From assembly GCF_000740895.1 (NCBI RefSeq), contig NC_025260.1, positions 1,592,001 to 1,656,000 on the forward strand: a stretch of DNA of 64,000 nt, written 5' to 3'. Below the pieces are notes generated by a model that saw only the letters and a list, made by a program, of their open reading frames with translations, did no database searches and was not told the origin of the DNA. The DNA comes from Theileria orientalis strain Shintoku. Taxonomy: Eukaryota; Apicomplexa; Aconoidasida; Piroplasmida; Theileriidae. Shown here piece by piece: positions 12,936 to 23,280 of the stretch (position 1 is its first letter; each line of letters begins with the position of its first letter). The translations under genes and the position numbers were made by a program.

Positions 12936-13550
12936 TTATGAGCTTCTATGAAGAACTTTAGGTTTTCTTTCTCTAGACATAGTAACAACGTGTTTCCATT
13001 CACCTGTTTCCTCATCCTTCTTAAAAAAAGCTGTTTTTTCGGCGTCGCGTACGGCCACTTCCGACAAAACGGTGTCATATGTTACAGATTTAGGCAAATC
13101 AACCTTGCCATCTCCCCTTCTCCAAACGTTTTTATCATCGAACATAACCAAAATGCATTCGACACCAGGTTTGAAAGCATACGTATAATTACCCATAAAA
13201 TCATCCTGAAGAAAGTCATTATTGGTCATTTCTATTGAATCATTCTCCTTATAAAGTTTAATAACTTCAGACGAATCTTTATCTTTTGATTCTGACGGTG
13301 GAAAAGCTAAAGCGGATTCATTAATAGCTTCATCGAGAATAGCTATAATCTTATCTAAAGCTTTTTTTTTATCCTCTTCAGACTCTAAATTAGCTGGTAG
13401 TGAAGAAGAACTGGGATCAGATTGATCAACTGAAGCTATTTCGCCACCATCATCAGATACATCGCCCGCTCTTACTTTTAAAAAGAGATTCCCATGACCT
13501 CGTGTCAGCAGGCATATTAATATATATGTATTAAAGCAAATTATATTCAT
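12936..13550 (-). CDS. Secreted FAINT-like (DUF529) protein, short paralogue
   Basis: Single exon of 204 residues. It has a signal peptide (about residues 1-28, YILICLLT core) and an acidic Ser-rich spacer. The FAINT-like module follows at about residues 112-190, with FMGNYTYAFKP, ECILVMFDDKNVWRRG, PKSVTYD, VAVRDAEKTAFFK and EWKHVVTM. It aligns block by block with the neighbour at 11069 but lacks that protein's long Ser/Ala/Asp tail, ending soon after the module. The pair looks like a tandem duplication that carried its 5' flank with it. Secretion is supported by sequence; any role in the host cell is inferred from the family. Confidence 0.72.
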   Translation of the reverse strand: MNIICFNTYILICLLTRGHGNLFLKVRAGDVSDDGGEIASVDQSDPSSSSLPANLESEEDKKKALDKIIAILDEAINESALAFPPSESKDKDSSEVIKLYKENDSIEMTNNDFLQDDFMGNYTYAFKPGVECILVMFDDKNVWRRGDGKVDLPKSVTYDTVLSEVAVRDAEKTAFFKKDEETGEWKHVVTMSRERKPKVLHRSS

Positions 13551-13658
13551 ATCTTATCATATTAAGAACATACATAATACATTGTAATAACAATCGTTCT
13601 GGGGGTCGATTATTTATACATTTAATATTCTACTCAAATTATAAGTTTATATTGTTTA

Positions 13659-14066
13659 TACTTTAAAGATACCATCATGCACCAATTCACCAAACGAGTT
13701 GTTCTATGTGAGTACAAATATGTCTGGTATACGTATTATTTGCTGTTATAATTGTAGTTTGCTCGTTATTACGTGCTACACAGTACTCTAATTGTTGATT
13801 TTGTAATATGGTGTTATGATTCTATCTACAATTGATATATCAGTGATTCTACACATAAATGGTACAATAAGATTACGTTATTCATGATGAATAATTGATA
13901 TTACACATACACATTTGAGTCAACAGTTAATGATGAATACACACGTCAACTACCACTGATATCGATGGTATACCTAATGTTCACACAACACACAAGTACT
14001 GATAAATACGGATACATATACGTGATAATCAGGTACTATAGGTTAATATAATGTATAATAAGACAG
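13659..14066. repeat. 5' flank repeat, copy 2 (about 408 bp)
   Basis: Second copy of the block at 12079-12486, ending about 109 bp upstream of the short FAINT-like gene starting at 13550. The position relative to the gene is the same as in copy 1. To its right (14067-14450) I see no gene or repeat. Confidence 0.9.
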
Positions 14067-14450
14067 CTATTTTGTGATCAAATACAGTCAAGTACAACAA
14101 TCAACTGACTTGAAGTCAATGGAACAACATTTGAAGGTTAATGAGTAATAGAATCCAGTTGAAGACATGACCACAGGTAGTTTGAGGTGTGTTAAAGGAC
14201 ATTTTACACAATCTCAACAACACATATATACTGATATTTAGCTTAACACATGTGCATATACCTGTATACTTATATGCAATTTTACGTTTGTAAAATTCCA
14301 CATTGTATATAATTATATGATTTATAGCATATTGTTATATTAAGGTACATATATAAAATCATGTAAGCAGTTGAGTAATAATTAATAGGCTGGTGCATTT
14401 ATTACTATCGCTATAAGCTTATTTATTTAACAAATAAATTGAATTAAAAT

Positions 14451-16247
14451 TTAAACTTGCTCTTGCAATAACTGCTTCCTGTACTTCAAAATCAGTTCAT
14501 CGAAGTTCTCGTCCCCATTATCTACACAGTATTATCGAATATTAACAAATAAAAGTCATCAAAATCCCATATTTATAGTAAATAAATAAAATGGTTATAA
14601 TTTAGAAATTATGGACATGAATTTCTAGTTAAATAGCTAAAAATTACGTTGATAAAGCTCCTTGAACTCTTGCATCAGCCTTTCCTCCTCTTTTATCAGC
14701 CACAGGGGCTTAATGTATATAACATTGCATCCCATTAACCTTAGCTTTTCTAACTCGTAAACTCTCTTAATATCAGGGCGCGCCTATCATAAATTTTTTT
14801 TACACATTTATAAAAATAATTACAACTGGAATCATTCGTTAATTTACAAATTATTTAGTACCTAGTATTAAAAACTTACTGTTTTCGGAAGTATTTCATA
14901 TTTATACGGTTTAATGTGGGCTCTCAGTGCTATTTTATCATAGTGAATTATTGACACTGTTCCGCCGACCTTTTTAATAACATCGACACTTGACTGGTCG
15001 CAACTGGCTACCACAATGTCGATCTTGTAAGGGAAGGGATAATTGTTCTATAAAGTTGTTGATGAGCTCACAAGTTAAAAACAACAGCCACAACAATAAC
15101 TAATTTGTGCGTACATATATACAATATGTAAACTACTGTTAAAGGTACATAAAAATAAACACACACTGAGTTGTATATATATTTTTACAAATCTGGAGGC
15201 CATATATAAGCATACTGTTGAAATCTGTTGTTACTTTACTTACCACGTTGAACAGATGTACTCCATTTTTAACCTTGACGCACTTCGAGTCGTGCAAATG
15301 CCGCTGTGTTATTGGAAACCTAACGTCGAGCCTACCTCGTTCGATGAAGTACCGTAATTTACACAGGTTCAGCTGGTCATATTTTTTATCAAATCTAAAG
15401 AGTTATCATTAATCTCACCTATCGCAAATGTAAACTAGTTAAACAGTAACACATATATATAATCTACTTCGAAAGGATAGCCTCCGGGTATTTAGGGAGC
15501 CTTGTGTAGAGTGGACTCTGTCCTCCTTCAAACGTTCTACTATTTGGCTTCCTTCCTCTATTTTTGTCGTTTTTCTTTCTTATTCCCCTAGCGTTAGACT
15601 TTTTACCGATACCTCTTTTTTTATGCCTCAAAAGCCCCTAAAACCCATTATTAAATGACTAACCACCTATAACTATTAGCTACTAGTATACTTCAGAATA
15701 ACTACTATATAACTATTTCTACACATTACACACTCGATTAAAGTACAACTACCTATCTATTAATATTGAAATTGCTGTAGAAACTAACATAAATGCGTAA
15801 ATTTCTTGGCTCAATCGGGAATAACGGCCTTTTAGAAAAGGCAAACCTCCTATTAAATGGGTGTGGCACAAATTTATTTTCAGATTTATGTTGTTCCTCA
15901 AAGTGAACTCCTCTCAGTTTCCCATCTACAAGCTTTACATCCTTTCTAATTTTCATCAAATTTAAGTCTTCATTTCCCACGTTTACCGCTTTCTTCACTT
16001 TACTGCTAACATAAATTCTATCAGATGCATCAGGAGTCACATGTGTGTTATCACTTATTGTCCAACTGTTTTTAACTGTATTTGTGCTAAATAATCTGAA
16101 ATTCCTGGATTTATTTCCACTCAACTTAGCGTCCAACACACCGGGAATAATTTGATTGGCCAAAGGTCTTTTGGCCATATTATTCGATATATAGCACATT
16201 AAATGACTCCTGGATGTAATTATATTACTTAAATTTTTATAAATCAT
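14451..16247 (-). CDS. MRPL15: Mitochondrial ribosomal protein uL15m
   Basis: Six exons: 16247-15789, 15637-15468, 15394-15244, 15047-14880, 14783-14648 and 14521-14451, all in phase, product about 384 residues. The L15 core is clear: basic KKSNARGIRKK loop, then FEGGQSPLYTRLPK, then the C-terminal fold with SCDQSSVDVIKKVGGTV and ALRAHIKPYK. The first 150 residues are a non-conserved extension whose start (MIYKNLSNIITSRSH) looks like a mitochondrial targeting sequence. An apicoplast L15 would need a signal peptide, which I do not see, so the mitochondrion is preferred. A later methionine is possible but would shorten the presequence. Confidence 0.87.
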
Positions 16248-16548
16248 TTATATATATACAAAACTTGTATAAACAACTCAAAGTGGTTAAAACACTACTA
16301 ATTAATCAATTTAATATACAGATTATCAGAGATTCCATCTGTTAACCCAATTTTATTTACACCATGGTAGCATATATGTTAGAATCTACTCAATATATAT
16401 GCAATTGTTTTTATTTTGTGTTGTTATGTTCAACATTTGCACACCACACACCAATACCCTATTACTCTACAGTTTACCATATTCGTGCCACAAACAGTTA
16501 TAAATCACAATATTATACACGATTTAAACCTCATTTGAGCTAAAATTT

Positions 16549-18185
16549 TCATTTATAATTCACTTCGTGCTCGTACGACGATGCAGTCCCCCTTGAGCCC
16601 TTTATGACTCTAATATTTCCATAAAAATCCGGATCGACTCCCTTGAACGTCCTGTCGTCATTTGACGATATCTTTTCATAGAGCGTTTCAAACTTCTCCC
16701 TCAATTCCATGTTCTTCAGCCTACTTAACTGCTGACTGGCTGCCTCTTCAGACTTTTCACTTTCCGCTTTCTCTCTTTCGCTTCCACTGCTTTCAACTAC
16801 ATCAACGTCATCCAACCTTTCCGGGTCGTCTTGCCCACGCCAGTTTTCTAAATATTTGTCTATCGCCTCCGCCAGATGGTCATATCTGAACGTGTAGGTC
16901 CCCCATTCCAACACGCCCAGTGCCACCAGCAGCTCATATGGGTACATCAGCATCTTCTCCAACTCTCTGGGCAGCGACAGCGGCGTCAAATTGCAGCTCA
17001 GCAGTATCCACACTTCTACTTTTGGGAAGTTGAGCAGCTTCGCCTCCGTCAGGTGATTCACTGAGAACAGCCAGTACGCCTTACCTTTTTGCGTCAACAG
17101 CTTCTGAAGCTGCTGCCTTAGCCTGATCCCTCCTTTGAACGATTTTGCCACTGCTATTATTCCAAAGTTTGTTGCTTGCTGTGCCTTTTCCACCATTGAG
17201 TATCTTTTCATTGTATATTTGTTACAGAGGTTACATCTATCCAACATCTGACAGTTTCCAAAATTCATTCCATTAATCGTACCATTAACATGATTGTTAT
17301 CCGAATCATTAACCCATTCACCCTTTTTACCAACTATGATCTGGTAAAAGTGTGTATAACACACGCTTAACCCAATTAACTTAGCCATCGCTTCATCTTC
17401 TGATTCACTCAAGTATAACACCAACAGCTTATTTCCCTCTATCTTCTTACCGTTGGTCACTGTAACCTTGTCCGGACTGGAGCAATCGGTTGTATGCTCA
17501 TATACTACTCTGTTACACACCATCACGGTGCCAGTACCACTGTCATCAGAATCAGACTTACTTTCTCCCACATTAGCTACGTAGAACCTTCTTCTGTTCT
17601 TCCTGAAGATGCTTGAAACTTCATTTACAATATGATGTACTGATGATGAGTAAATGTACAAAACTGAATCAAATTCGAGAGAACTACACAGCCCACTTAT
17701 CTGCAAAACCAATATAGAGAAACCGAATTTAGTAAAAGTAGCTATGTATAACTGCAAACAGTAACACACACACATATGCTGATACAAGAAATAACTACAA
17801 TTAAATCCTCACCTTCTCAGCTATTGGTTCCAACTGCAATGGCAGCTTAGAATACAAATAAAATACATAGTTTGGCACATCTAACTCAAAATAGCACCCA
17901 TCTCCGACATACACCAGACAATCTACGATATGTTTATTAATTTTTCAATTATATAGTCAAAATACCTGTCTGGAAGCGCTTTGTTGCCACAACATCCAAA
18001 CAGCAGCTCCCGGTCAATATATCGCCAAGAATATAAAATTTAACTGTGGAATCTGATTTAAAAACATCTTGCAAGTAGTTGCAGACCGATATCGACGCGT
18101 TTGTATTGGTAGATTGAATACATACTGCCTTGAAACCCCGCTCCTTTATAGTAGAGACTAGAAGGTCCAAATTCTGATATTCCAT
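16549..18185 (-). CDS. DPH2: Diphthamide biosynthesis protein Dph2-type
   Basis: Exons 18185-17966, 17922-17813 and 17700-16549, in phase, 493 residues. With Dph1 the protein forms the unusual [4Fe-4S]/SAM enzyme that makes the first step of diphthamide on elongation factor 2. The three cysteine-bearing motifs of the Dph1/Dph2 fold are present: TGSCCLDVVA in exon 1, YVGDGCYF in exon 2 and WILLSCNLTPL in exon 3. The last follows a KAYWLFSVNHLTEAKLLNFP stretch typical of the third domain. An Asp/Ser insertion (about residues 150-180) and a charged Glu/Ser tail are lineage-specific. Dph2 is preferred over Dph1 because the third motif lacks the Dph1 GCPR form, but this is not settled. The start is the Met just before the conserved beta strand. 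Confidence 0.83.
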
Positions 18186-18484
18186 ATATGTATATATTAC
18201 AAACACAATTCCTTTTATCTGATATATTAAAATCTCCTCTTTTACATTTCACTATTATATACTTTACCAAACATTGGCGCCCTACCCAGTCATATGGTGT
18301 TGTTTTTTATTGAAGCTCAGAATACTTACACATTTCATTTTTAATCACTTAAAACGTCCTAATATTTAATGTTGATTAGTAAAAGGGGCAATGGCGCCCG
18401 TTTAAATGTTCCAATATGGTCATTTTGTTTAGACACCTTTTTGGCCATATAAATTACCATTATTTTTCTTATGAATCTGTTAAA
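18186..18484. promoter_or_regulatory. Short divergent promoter region Dph2/CPW-WPC
   Basis: About 300 bp between two divergent starts. It must hold both promoters. Two GGCGCC sites stand out, at about 18276 and 18393. Confidence 0.45.
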
Positions 18485-19628
18485 ATGTTTACAATTATTT
18501 ATATTTTATCTATAATTATATTTGCATTTCCTAATTTTGGAAAATGTGAGTGCTTGAAGGACTACACGTATGTTTGTATTTACTAAATGATTTTCAGAAA
18601 CGAGTGCCCCGAAGGTTTTTATTAGCCACCAGTTACCCACTATTATAATATACACTGTCAAAACATATGTTATTTATCACTATATTTATCAATTAATTAA
18701 AGAATAGGCTGGACCCTGAGTGGGTGGGATGCTGGAGTTTGTAAGGCTCCAATTTCTTATTTCGGCCCTTGCTCTTCTGAGATAATCTCTGCGAATAACA
18801 GACTGGACAAAGGAATATTGGAGAAGAAGTGCGGGATAACCTGGTATGATAACAATTATTCGTTATCCATCATTAGAAAAGAATACACTTTTCCTCAGGC
18901 CTTGTTTGGAGGTGTGTGAAAGGGACCTGGGAAGATGCCCAAAGAACTGGCTAAGCAGCAACAATACATGTACTCCGTCATCCTCCTATAAGGGTATTTT
19001 ACTATGCTAACTCCCGTTACTAATCCATAATTAAATGATGAGCTTTAACAAATGGTAGGAAACTGCAGTGGACCAGTCAGCTTGGAGTCCATGGAAATGA
19101 GTCAGAAGATACTCTGGGGAATGAAGTGCGACATTCATTTCACGTGTAAGGTATTTTTATACAATACGTATGCCCTTTATTAGGATTCATGTCAAAAGGA
19201 CTATTATTCCAAGTTCCCTAAGGTATCATCCATCATAGCTATTACTATCATTATAAATAGCATATCACACAAACATATATATCGTGTATAAAATATCTAA
19301 CTACAACAACTTATAACAAAACTATAGGACTGGAAACTGGGTATTTAATATATCTTATTAACGTTCAGTGGGAGGTAACTGCGAAGCACCCAAGAGCTAC
19401 AATGGACCATGCCATTCTATAACAAATTTATCTTTTTTTAATCAGAAAATGAAGGTAATAATAAACATAAATAGGGTCTATTTTATAAAATAGTTACATG
19501 ATTTTTATTGTTTTTTTTTTAAAAAAAAGTTATACCATTTATCAGTTTTACTTAAAATAAAAAATTTGTTTTAGGAGCAATTTGAAGTAGTTTGTAATGT
19601 AAAATATCCTTGTAAAGCTGGAAAATAA
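18485..19628 (+). CDS. Secreted CPW-WPC family protein, three degenerate repeats
   Basis: Nine small exons: 18485-18567, 18598-18614, 18708-18843, 18899-18993, 19059-19150, 19184-19222, 19328-19340, 19369-19454 and 19575-19628. All phases match; 204 residues. Exon 1 encodes a signal peptide (IIYILSIIIFAFPNFG). Three CPW-WPC units follow. Unit 1 has CPEGW, YFGPC and ITWPC. Unit 2 has CPKNW, a GNC in place of GPC and HFTC in place of WPC. Unit 3 has FPKDW in place of CPxxW, then YNGPC and KYPC. CPW-WPC proteins are apicomplexan surface or secreted proteins, best known on Plasmodium ookinetes; a tick-stage role here is inferred. The 13-base exon 7 is supported because it supplies the Trp of unit 3. 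The stop at 19626 could be bypassed by a further exon. Confidence 0.82.
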
Positions 19629-20280
19629 TTTTTACAATTTATAGTTATCTATTGAATATTATAAGGGATATGAGGAACAAGGGAAACCGGATGGACAACA
19701 TCAACTTTAAATCAACAATTATAGGTTATAGAGATAAAATTTTGCTTATGAATTAATATGCCGTTTAAGAATCCAGACTATTCAAATAAACAACTGTTAT
19801 CTGGTTCATATATGGGAGAAGGGGCTAATAAAGGAATGAAACACAAGTAAAGTTGTAGAAGAAGTAAATGAGCTATTATTTTCTAGATAGATTTACTTCA
19901 TCAATTCAAGGAAATATAACCATATATTAATAGCAAACGGGCTCGTGAATAAGTAAAATAGTGTCAATTAAAAGATAGTTTGTTATAAAACTAGAGTGAT
20001 CATGGGGGAGTGAGGGTATACACTGATTGACAGTTTTAATAAGTTCCAGGAAAACTATAAAAACATGTGTAACATTCATTAAAAATAGCAGGACATTTCA
20101 AAAGGCTGGAGCATTTTCTTTAAACACATCAAATATGATGTGTATTTATATATCCATAGACCATAGAATCTGCTACTCGTACTAGCTCAGAATATTATTT
20201 TTTTATTTTAATTAATTTTCTATTAATTTTAATATTATTTTTTGTATTTTAGTGGTACATTTTATAAATTTATGATGTAT
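19629..20280. other. AT-rich gap before the gene array
   Basis: I see no convincing gene. Short open stretches lack start, length and splice support. The array's upstream hairpin begins at 20298. Confidence 0.4.
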
Positions 20281-20297
20281 TTATAGCAGTTTGTGTT

Positions 20298-20322
20298 GTC
20301 GCCAGCCGCGTGCTGGTTCGAC
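20298..20322 (+). promoter_or_regulatory. Array hairpin, copy for gene 1
   Basis: Sequence folds as GTCG-CCAGC-loop-GCTGG-TT-CGAC. It lies 285 bp before the ATG at 20607. Relative to the other six copies the inner stem is one pair longer (C-G added) and the loop differs, while the paired arms are kept. Confidence 0.7.
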
Positions 20323-20545
20323 TACCTCTATGTTTGTAATACTCACGTTTGCTGGTATTTTTATTGCTAATTCACTATCAGTTAGACCAGCTGTATTATA
20401 GTATTTGTAGAATCCTAAAAATTTGGATTTATTTGTTTCTGTATTATATTGTTTGTCTATGAGCTTTAACAAATGAGATTTAAGCAGCTTTTTTGATCAA
20501 TATAACCATGTTTAATTATACCTTATATTTTGAATATATGAGATA

Positions 20546-20580
20546 TTATCGCAACCATAAATTTAGTGTATTTATCGCAA
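20546..20580 (+). promoter_or_regulatory. Two TTATCGCAA boxes before gene 1
   Basis: TTATCGCAA occurs at 20546-20554 and 20572-20580. The second box ends 26 bp before the ATG. The same box precedes all seven array genes. Confidence 0.6.
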
Positions 20581-20606
20581 TATCGAGTCAGTAAAAATGA
20601 CATAAG

Positions 20607-22310
20607 ATGGGAGGAGGTTACTCTGATCTTAATGTTTTATTTCACGCCAAGAACACTGACAAATATTCCGAAAATGGATATAATATAACAGTTAAGAAAG
20701 AAAACTTTCCTGGATGCAGTAATTTTGTTGTATTTACACATACTATAACATTTACTAAGGAAGAAGATAAATTAAATTACAACGTTTTATTATATGATGG
20801 TAATACAATTAACAAGGGCAACCGTGTATTCGGTTATTATTATCCTAGAGATATTAATCAAGTTGTTGAAGAGTTAAAAATTTATTATTTTGTTTTAGAA
20901 CCTAATGTCCCTCTGGTTGTTTCATTTAAATGCCCAGGTAACATATACAACTGTTATTTCGGTAAATTGAAAGAGGCCGGATGGGATCGAGCTTATAACA
21001 TAACCAGTTATTCCTTTGGTAAGGAATGTGACAAATCCCATTTGCTAGCTGAACTAAGGACGATGACTCGGAACAAAAAAATTGGATTTACAATTGGGAC
21101 GGACAACGTTGATATTTTCGGCATTAGGCAGGAAATAAAAGATAAGAACTTCAGATTTATTTTTATCCCTAAAGGTAAAAAGTCACTTCAAGGAAATCAA
21201 TTATTATTTGCCATCGACTTTGATAAACAAGTCCCCAAACTTTCTGATACTTCTGATGACATAAAATCACACTGTTCAGGCATTTTAAACCACGTTTGTA
21301 AGAATTCATCAAAGAAGGAAAATTGTATGAGTCAAACAAAAACACAATATAGTATACAATACAATTTCGAATTTAAACACAAAAATGCCATTGACCCATA
21401 TTATCTTAATTCAGTTAATGGGCACTTTTTTGATGGAATTATGGTTTACTTTGTTAGAACAAGTGACAGGCCTCCACAATCGTCTTGTGAAAACGAAGAA
21501 GACAATAAGTGTATGGCATTGCTTGTGGAGTTTGTAGATTCCTGTAATTCCAAAATACACATAAAGAGAAAGGATAAAGAAGGTTATTGGTGGTCTAAAG
21601 AGAAAGTTGATTACAAGGATGACGATACTTTGTTAAAAAAACTGAAGGAAATAAAAGAGCAAGCCCAAAATGAGGTGAACACTGTCATTCTTGATAAGAA
21701 AGAAAGGTACTTGGGGGTTGAAAGTGTTGATCCAAAGGATATTGTAGTATACAAACAATACACATACAAGTTTAAAGGTGCTAAGAATCCTAATATCATA
21801 TATGATAGAAAAGATCCAGGTATCTCAGCAATCCAATCAAGCACGATAAAATCACAAAATGTTGAAGTATACTTTCTTAAAGCTGGTGGAAAAGAAGATA
21901 AAAAACCATTTTTAATCGTATTGGATCAGAATGGTCAACCAGAAAATAAGAAGAAAGCATACTACTTTAAACATAAAGCCTCATTCAAAGAATGGAAAGA
22001 ATTTACTGATTTCAACAAATTACAGGACAAATTGGACAAAATATCAAAGTATGGAAAGTGTATTCATAATTTATCATTACTACAATGGTACGCTTATGAG
22101 ATATTAACTGGTAAAGATCCTCCACCACAGAAACCAAAAGAAGAAAAAACTCCAAATAGACCAGATACATTTAAACCACCGCCAAAAGAAAAAACTCTAC
22201 CTATTCCATTGATAGCAGGTTGTAGTACAGCAGGAGGAGTATTTGTAATTTCTTCAGCAGCTGGTTATGGTATCTATTGGTACAACACAACCATCAAACT
22301 CTTGACATAG
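20607..22310 (+). CDS. Array family gene 1: MGxxxS start, C-terminal membrane anchor
   Basis: Intronless, 567 residues, the longest and most divergent member. It starts MGGGYS, which fits N-myristoylation (Gly2, Ser6), and has no signal peptide. The body has three degenerate modules of similar pattern: a VxVYY-type strand, a PLL/VI-type strand, then an aromatic strand ending in Trp. Key places are IYYFVLEPNVPLVVSF, AGWDRAYNI, FFDGIMVYFV, GYWWSKE and VEVYFLKAGGKED. A Pro/Lys linker precedes one membrane helix (about residues 534-556) and the tail YWYNTTIKLLT. Only here does the helix differ (AGCSTAGGVFVISS); genes 2-7 share one nearly identical helix. Function unknown; a membrane-attached, lineage-specific protein is the safe reading. 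Confidence 0.85.
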   Translation: MGGGYSDLNVLFHAKNTDKYSENGYNITVKKENFPGCSNFVVFTHTITFTKEEDKLNYNVLLYDGNTINKGNRVFGYYYPRDINQVVEELKIYYFVLEPNVPLVVSFKCPGNIYNCYFGKLKEAGWDRAYNITSYSFGKECDKSHLLAELRTMTRNKKIGFTIGTDNVDIFGIRQEIKDKNFRFIFIPKGKKSLQGNQLLFAIDFDKQVPKLSDTSDDIKSHCSGILNHVCKNSSKKENCMSQTKTQYSIQYNFEFKHKNAIDPYYLNSVNGHFFDGIMVYFVRTSDRPPQSSCENEEDNKCMALLVEFVDSCNSKIHIKRKDKEGYWWSKEKVDYKDDDTLLKKLKEIKEQAQNEVNTVILDKKERYLGVESVDPKDIVVYKQYTYKFKGAKNPNIIYDRKDPGISAIQSSTIKSQNVEVYFLKAGGKEDKKPFLIVLDQNGQPENKKKAYYFKHKASFKEWKEFTDFNKLQDKLDKISKYGKCIHNLSLLQWYAYEILTGKDPPPQKPKEEKTPNRPDTFKPPPKEKTLPIPLIAGCSTAGGVFVISSAAGYGIYWYNTTIKLLT

Positions 22311-22949
22311 TTTACACAATCAGGTTGTTTACTCTCACTTGTGTACCATATTTCACTGTACTATACTGTAAACACCTGTAAAATATTGTCAAATGTACCA
22401 AAACAGTATTCAACAACTGTAACATATCACTCACCTCTAATCCAATGCAGTTTTATAACATATGTGTTAGCCATGTTTATTTATAATAGCCTTGTACATA
22501 CTCAAATAACATCCATCATATCCATTAAGTTATTTCATAATAACCTAAAAACAGCCTATCCAAACAATAAATCAAAGTAGAGTTAATATCCATGTTGCTA
22601 TTAAAAATATTTGACAATCAAACCATATGAAAACACCGGTGTCAGTCAAGAGCACCTAAATATTATTTAACGAGTTTAGTCATTTAATGATTAAACATAA
22701 ACGAACATAACAATTTGAATTTATAAATGTTATATAATTGATGTATTTGTTGTGGTTTCATCAACTTTCATATGATTATATGTGGCATCAATACTATTAA
22801 GACACACTTAGTATCAGATTCTACAATGCCGATTTGAAACCATGAACTTTTTCATGGTTGAATCGACTTTTTATATATTGTAATATTGATATTTGTGTAA
22901 AAATAGTATATATACACTCATTCATGATGGTTTTATGAGTGTTTTTGTT

Positions 22950-22974
22950 GTCGCCAGTGTAATACTGGTTCGAC
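22950..22974 (+). promoter_or_regulatory. Array hairpin, copy for gene 2
   Basis: GTCG-CCAG, 7-nt loop, CTGG-TT-CGAC. It ends 307 bp before the ATG at 23281. Confidence 0.7.
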
Positions 22975-23190
22975 TACCTCTAGATTTGTATTATTATGTT
23001 ATAATGGTCTTTTAATCACCTATTCGTGATTAAATAGACAATATGTATTATAATATTTGTGGAATCTTTAAGGATTATACTGTTTTTAATGTAATATATA
23101 ATGTCTATAGATTTAATGTATACTATGAGTTAACTGACTTGTTTTGAGTCGTTTAACGACTATAAAAAATATTGTATTTTAAAATTAGTT

Positions 23191-23262
23191 TTATCGCAAT
23201 TATAATTTTGGTACCTAAGTTTTATCGCAATTCTAAATGTCAGTAAATTAGTTTTATCGCAT
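23191..23262 (+). promoter_or_regulatory. Three TTATCGCA boxes before gene 2 (class A)
   Basis: Boxes at 23191, 23222 and 23254, the last ending 19 bp before the ATG. A small AGTCGT/ACGACT hairpin lies upstream near 23146. The same arrangement precedes genes 4 and 6. Confidence 0.6.
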
Positions 23263-23280
23263 CAATCTTGATATGTAAAC

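Larger units (their letters stand above)
22311..23280 (+). repeat. Array spacer 1, class A, 970 bp
   Basis: Nearly identical to 27410-28379 and 32583-33552, and for its first 680-790 bases to the other spacers. It includes the common 3' flank, a strong hairpin at 22830-22865 (AACCATGAA/TTCATGGTT inside CGATT/AATCG), the 25-nt hairpin, a TTTAATCAC/GTGATTAAA hairpin at 23011-23034 and the class A promoter part. Confidence 0.9.

Noticed and set aside
20281..20472. 63-codon minus-strand open frame before the array
   Set aside because: It overlaps the conserved hairpin and has no start context, neighbours or domain to support it.
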